Shown here: positions 6,039 to 8,907 of the stretch, piece after piece
Position numbering within the stretch: position 1 is the stretch's first letter
Layout of the letters: each line of letters opens with the position of its first letter
Assembly: GCA_020629595.1 (NCBI GenBank)
Contig: JAHDDA010000095.1
Span: 1 to 8,907 of the forward strand
DNA from: Chitinophagales bacterium
GTDB taxonomy: Bacteria; Bacteroidota; Bacteroidia; Chitinophagales; UBA2359
Direction of reading: 5' to 3'
Length of the DNA: 8,907 nt
Position numbers and translations under genes: made by a program
Notes under the pieces: model-generated
Database searches by the model: none
Told to the model about the DNA's origin: nothing
Seen by the model: only the letters and a program-made list of their open reading frames with translations

Positions 6039-6073
6039 TAGCTCAGTTTGGGTTTTAAACCCCAACTGAGCTA
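6039..6073. terminator. Bidirectional hairpin terminator between convergent genes
   Basis: The 35-base sequence folds into a stem of 17 positions per arm with one mismatch and an almost absent loop. It begins TAGCTCAGTT and ends AACTGAGCTA, with GGGTTT facing AAACCC inside. It lies 15 bp after the stop of the acidic protein gene and 28 bp before the ridA stop codon on the other strand, where a terminator serving both genes is expected. On the plus strand it is followed by A residues rather than T, so it is not a textbook intrinsic terminator in that direction. Confidence 0.7.
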
Positions 6074-6101
6074 AAAAACTGATTATTGCAAATTGAATTA
6101 A

Positions 6102-6479
6102 TTAGACAACCGCAATAATTGAAATTTCAACGTTTACATCTTTTGGTAAACGAGCTACTTGCACACATTCACGAGCTGGTGGGTTTTCAGGGAAAAACTC
6201 ACCATAAATGCTATTAACTTCTGCAAAATCATCCATATTTTTTAAGAAAATACTGCTTTTAACAACATTACTAAAATCTAAATTTTCGGCTGCTAAAACG
6301 GCTTTAATATTTTGCATTACTTGGCGTGTTTCGGCTTCTAAAGTATTCATTACTAAAGTCCCGTTTTCTGGATTTAAGGCTATTTGCCCCGAAAGAAAAA
6401 CCATATTCCCCACACGTACCGCCTGACTATACGGACCAATTGGAGCAGGTGCTTGTTTTGTTTCTATTATTTTTTTCAT
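6102..6479 (-). CDS. ridA: RidA family enamine/imine deaminase
   Basis: RidA hydrolyses reactive enamine/imine intermediates, such as 2-aminoacrylate released by PLP enzymes, and so protects them from damage; it works as a cytoplasmic trimer. The 125-residue product spans the whole family length. Aligned by eye with the E. coli protein (128 residues), the key residues are kept: Tyr17 in IGPYSQAV, Arg103 in PPARECVQVARLPKDV, and Glu118 in VEISIIAV. The arginine that contacts the substrate carboxylate marks the deaminating RidA subfamily. The start ATG at 6479 lies 11 bp past the photolyase stop, so the two genes are very probably co-transcribed. Nothing in the pairing suggests a shared pathway. 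Confidence 0.95.
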   Translation of the reverse strand: MKKIIETKQAPAPIGPYSQAVRVGNMVFLSGQIALNPENGTLVMNTLEAETRQVMQNIKAVLAAENLDFSNVVKSSIFLKNMDDFAEVNSIYGEFFPENPPARECVQVARLPKDVNVEISIIAVV

Positions 6480-6490
6480 TTTTTAATGAT

Positions 6491-7816
6491 TTATGCATTA
6501 CTTTCAACCGAATTTAAGGCTGTTTTATAAGTTTCAATAGCTCTTTGCCTTGCAAATTTATGTTCAACAATTGGTTTGGGGTAATTTTCGGTAGCATATT
6601 CTGGCACCCATTTTTTAATGTATTCAAAGTTTTTATCAAACTTGCTGGTTTGTGTGTACGGATTAAATACTCTAAAGTATGGTGCAGCATCACAGCCCGA
6701 ACCCGATGCCCATTGCCAACCTCCGTTGTTAGATGCTAAATCAAAATCGAGTAGTTTTTTAGCAAAATACGCCTCACCCAAACGCCAATCTAAAAGTAAA
6801 TGCTTGGTCAAAAAACTAGCAACAATCATACGCACCCTATTGTGCATATAACCCGTAGCATTTAGCTCCCTCATTCCTGCATCAACAATTGGGTAGCCCG
6901 TTTTTCCTTCACACCAACTTTCAAAATCTTCAGGAGCATTTCGCCACGGAATTTTATCATATTTTGCTCTAAAAGCATTGCCCACTACGTGTGGAAAGTG
7001 GTATAAAATCATTTGATAAAAATCTCGCCAAATTAATTCATTAATGTAAACTTGGTTGTGTTCGCTAGTTTTTCTGGCTAATTCCCGAATACTTAATGTA
7101 CCAAACCTCAAATGTACGCCCAATTGTGTTGTACCTTTTACAGCTGGGAAATTGCGTTTTTCATCGTAAATTTTAACAATATCTAAGTTTATTTCTTTAG
7201 TTGGGTAGGCAAAGTCTGTTGTTTCAAATCCAATTTCATTTAAGCTGGGTAACTTAAAAGGCGGCGTTTTTACAAAATTATTCAAATACTTTTCTGAAGG
7301 TTGATTTTGATAACTAGTTTGGATTAAAGCAGCACGCCATTTTTTGCTATACGGCGTAAATACCGTATAAGGCAAACCATCATTTTTTACGACTTCATTT
7401 TTTTCAAAAACAACGTGGTCTTTATAACCTTTAAAATCAATATTTTTGCTTGAAAGAAAGTTGTAAATATCCTTATCTCTTTGTTGTGCGTAAGGTTCAT
7501 AATCTCTGTTGGTAAATACTGTTTTTATATCGAACTCTTTTACCAACTGTTCCCAAATTTCTTTGGGTTTACCAATTTTTACCAAAAAAGAACTTCCCAA
7601 ACTAAGTAGTTGCTTCTGTAATTCTTGTAATTGGTTATGAATAAATTGTACTCTTAAATCTGTTTTATCTTCTAATTTATCTAAAATTTCAGTATCAAAA
7701 ATAAAAAGTGGTAAAACTGAATTTTCACCCAAAAGTGCTTGATGTAAGCCCGTATTATCGTGTAGCCGTAAATCTCTACGATGCCAAAAAATATTGATTG
7801 GTGTTGTTATCTGCAT
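6491..7816 (-). CDS. phrB: Deoxyribodipyrimidine photolyase, class I
   Basis: The enzyme repairs UV-induced cyclobutane pyrimidine dimers using blue light and FAD. The 441-residue product begins with the antenna-binding alpha/beta domain (INIFWHRRDLRLHDN, 7-21). The FAD-binding helical domain follows, with NELIWRDFY (259-267), GYPIVDAGMRELNATGYMHNR (307-327) and ASNNGGWQWASG (361-372). The electron-transfer tryptophans are present as W367, W344 and W291. Their spacing (23 and 53 residues) is the same as W382/W359/W306 of the E. coli enzyme. Glu260 and Trp263 match the dimer-contact residues. The C-terminus ends soon after the core, without a cryptochrome-like tail, which favours a repair enzyme. 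It lies 55 bp downstream of the DUF2520 gene and 11 bp upstream of ridA. Confidence 0.95.
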   Translation of the reverse strand: MQITTPINIFWHRRDLRLHDNTGLHQALLGENSVLPLFIFDTEILDKLEDKTDLRVQFIHNQLQELQKQLLSLGSSFLVKIGKPKEIWEQLVKEFDIKTVFTNRDYEPYAQQRDKDIYNFLSSKNIDFKGYKDHVVFEKNEVVKNDGLPYTVFTPYSKKWRAALIQTSYQNQPSEKYLNNFVKTPPFKLPSLNEIGFETTDFAYPTKEINLDIVKIYDEKRNFPAVKGTTQLGVHLRFGTLSIRELARKTSEHNQVYINELIWRDFYQMILYHFPHVVGNAFRAKYDKIPWRNAPEDFESWCEGKTGYPIVDAGMRELNATGYMHNRVRMIVASFLTKHLLLDWRLGEAYFAKKLLDFDLASNNGGWQWASGSGCDAAPYFRVFNPYTQTSKFDKNFEYIKKWVPEYATENYPKPIVEHKFARQRAIETYKTALNSVESNA

Positions 7817-7871
7817 TTTTATAGTTTTTCAGGCAGAATAACAGTTTTAAGTTAGAACTTGTTTAAGGTTT

Positions 7872-8633
7872 TTACTTCTTATGTGTATTTTGAATAAGTT
7901 GCGTAAATAACTGATAAAGTTGGTTTAAATTATCGTTGTTTTTTAATTGTTCTAAATGTCTATTAATGGTTTCCATATCATTTCTCACAGCCGGACCTGT
8001 TTGTATGTTTTTGGGTGATGTATTTTCAATTTTTTGCACCGATTCTATAATCAATGGCTTTAACAAATCAAAGGATATATTTTTTTCTTTTAATAATTCT
8101 TCAGCAATATGAAATAAATGATTGCTAAAGTTATTGGCAAAAACGGCTGCCAAATGTAATTGTTTTCGTTGTTGATTGTTTACTATATGAAAATTATTGG
8201 AAATTGAATTGGCAAGTCGTTGAAGCCTATTTAATGAGCTTTCGTTGTTTGCATAAACCAATATTGGCAATGTTTCCCAATTGGGTGTTTTTTCAAAAGA
8301 AAAACTTTGCAATGGATAAAAAGAGCCATAGTTTTTATATTTTTTTAAAACTTCTGTACTAACCGAACCTGAAGTATGTACAATTAGGCTATCAAAAAAT
8401 AACTTATTAGACAACTTTTGTATAAAATCATCTTTTATAGCAACAATACAAATATCACAATTTGTTTCAATATTAGACAACTCGTTTGTGTAGTTTGTAT
8501 TTAGTTTTATGGCTAATTTTTTAGCATTTTGTAATGTTCTACTATAAACTTGTAGTATTGTATGCTTTTTTTCAACAAGCCTAAGCCCCAATTGTGTGGC
8601 TAATTTCCCTGAACCTATTAAGGTTATTTTCAT
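7872..8633 (-). CDS. Rossmann-like and DUF2520 domain protein
   Basis: The 253-residue product belongs to the NAD(P)-binding Rossmann/DUF2520 family, whose substrate is not firmly known; it resembles 6-phosphogluconate and ketopantoate-type dehydrogenases. The N-terminal half has the dinucleotide motif ITLIGSGKLA (3-12), then VYSRT after the second strand, IVAIKDD (63-69) and the family marker VHTSGSVS (85-92). FYPLQSFS (105-112) marks the domain junction. The C-terminal helical DUF2520 part carries HLAAVFANNFSNHL (160-173) and QTGPAVRNDMETINRH (211-226). All family signatures are present, so it looks intact. Its start lies 9 bp past the stop of the cut-off upstream gene, which suggests co-transcription; phrB follows after 55 bp. 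Confidence 0.92.
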   Translation of the reverse strand: MKITLIGSGKLATQLGLRLVEKKHTILQVYSRTLQNAKKLAIKLNTNYTNELSNIETNCDICIVAIKDDFIQKLSNKLFFDSLIVHTSGSVSTEVLKKYKNYGSFYPLQSFSFEKTPNWETLPILVYANNESSLNRLQRLANSISNNFHIVNNQQRKQLHLAAVFANNFSNHLFHIAEELLKEKNISFDLLKPLIIESVQKIENTSPKNIQTGPAVRNDMETINRHLEQLKNNDNLNQLYQLFTQLIQNTHKK

Positions 8634-8642
8634 TTTTGAATT

Positions 8643-8907
8643 TTATTGTAAATGAGATATTACTTGCTGTATTAGTTCAAGTAAGTTTTCATTTTTAAGG
8701 GAACAAATTTTTCTAATAATTATATCGTCATTTACGGTAAACAATTCGTCTGTTCTTATTTCGCTTTTAAATTTCAAGTTTCCTTCAATCATAGAAAGCG
8801 AAAGTGAATAGGAAAAGTTTCCTCCTTTTAAATTACTTGTAATTTTAGCAACTATATAATTAGGGTTTCCTCAGAAACTAAATCCAACTTGTTTAGCAAA
8901 GTTAATA
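8643..8907 (-). pseudogene. Cut-off unknown gene, C-terminal part, with an in-frame TGA
   Basis: On the minus strand a reading frame enters from the window edge (INFAKQVGFSF), meets TGA at 8871-8873, then stays open for 75 codons (GNPNYIVAKITSNL ... LIQQVISHLQ) to TAA at 8643-8645. Codon use on both sides looks like real coding sequence. A single TGG-to-TGA change (Trp to stop) would explain it. TGA is a true stop in other genes here. Alternatives are a base error in the sequence, or an intact small gene starting inside the segment, for example at the ATG at 8792 (49 residues). I do not recognise the family. It would be the first visible gene of the DUF2520-phrB-ridA cluster. Confidence 0.45.

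Noticed and set aside
8871..8873. TGA read as tryptophan (alternative genetic code).
   Set aside because: TGA ends the hydratase and DUF6435-like genes at the expected protein lengths, so it acts as a stop in this genome.

Overview
The window is an AT-rich stretch of a bacterial chromosome that fits Bacteroidota best. The signs are a small DUF6435/Lacal_2735-type protein, a Rossmann/DUF2520 protein and a WaaA of the Bacteroidota type. Translation starts also lack clear Shine-Dalgarno sequences. I see no rRNA, tRNA, CRISPR array or transposase gene. TGA is a normal stop here (the enoyl-CoA hydratase and the DUF6435 gene end with it), so the code is the standard bacterial one.

Layout. Bases 1-359 hold no firm gene but contain a complete 113-bp miniature transposon-like element (221-333) carrying a tail-to-tail pair of REP-type palindromes. 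It lies just upstream of a small predicted lipoprotein gene (360-686, +). Five genes then run on the minus strand from 4792 down to 699, in transcription order: thymidine kinase (tdk), Kdo transferase (waaA), protein-L-isoaspartate methyltransferase (pcm), a 55-residue DUF6435-like protein, and an enoyl-CoA hydratase/isomerase. A 389-residue acidic protein of unknown function (4854-6023, +) diverges from tdk. It converges on a second minus-strand cluster, and a strong hairpin (6039-6073) separates the two. In transcription order that cluster is: a cut-off unknown gene with an in-frame stop (8643-8907), the DUF2520 protein, a class I photolyase, and RidA.

The genes are mostly housekeeping: pyrimidine salvage (tdk), lipid A-Kdo assembly (waaA), protein repair (pcm), light-driven DNA repair (phrB) and removal of reactive enamines (ridA). 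I see no sign that they form a dedicated pathway; they look like loosely co-transcribed neighbours.

The novel part is between the genes. Two related non-coding elements (2551-2690 and 3973-4137) flank waaA in opposite orientation. Each has imperfect terminal inverted repeats and its own exact 8-bp target-site duplication (CTATTTCG and ACAAATTA), so they look like two independent insertions of one MITE family. One sits so close to the 5' end of waaA that no ATG start remains in frame. The element at 221-333 is a different family with 14-bp inverted ends and a 9-bp duplication (CTTTATATT).
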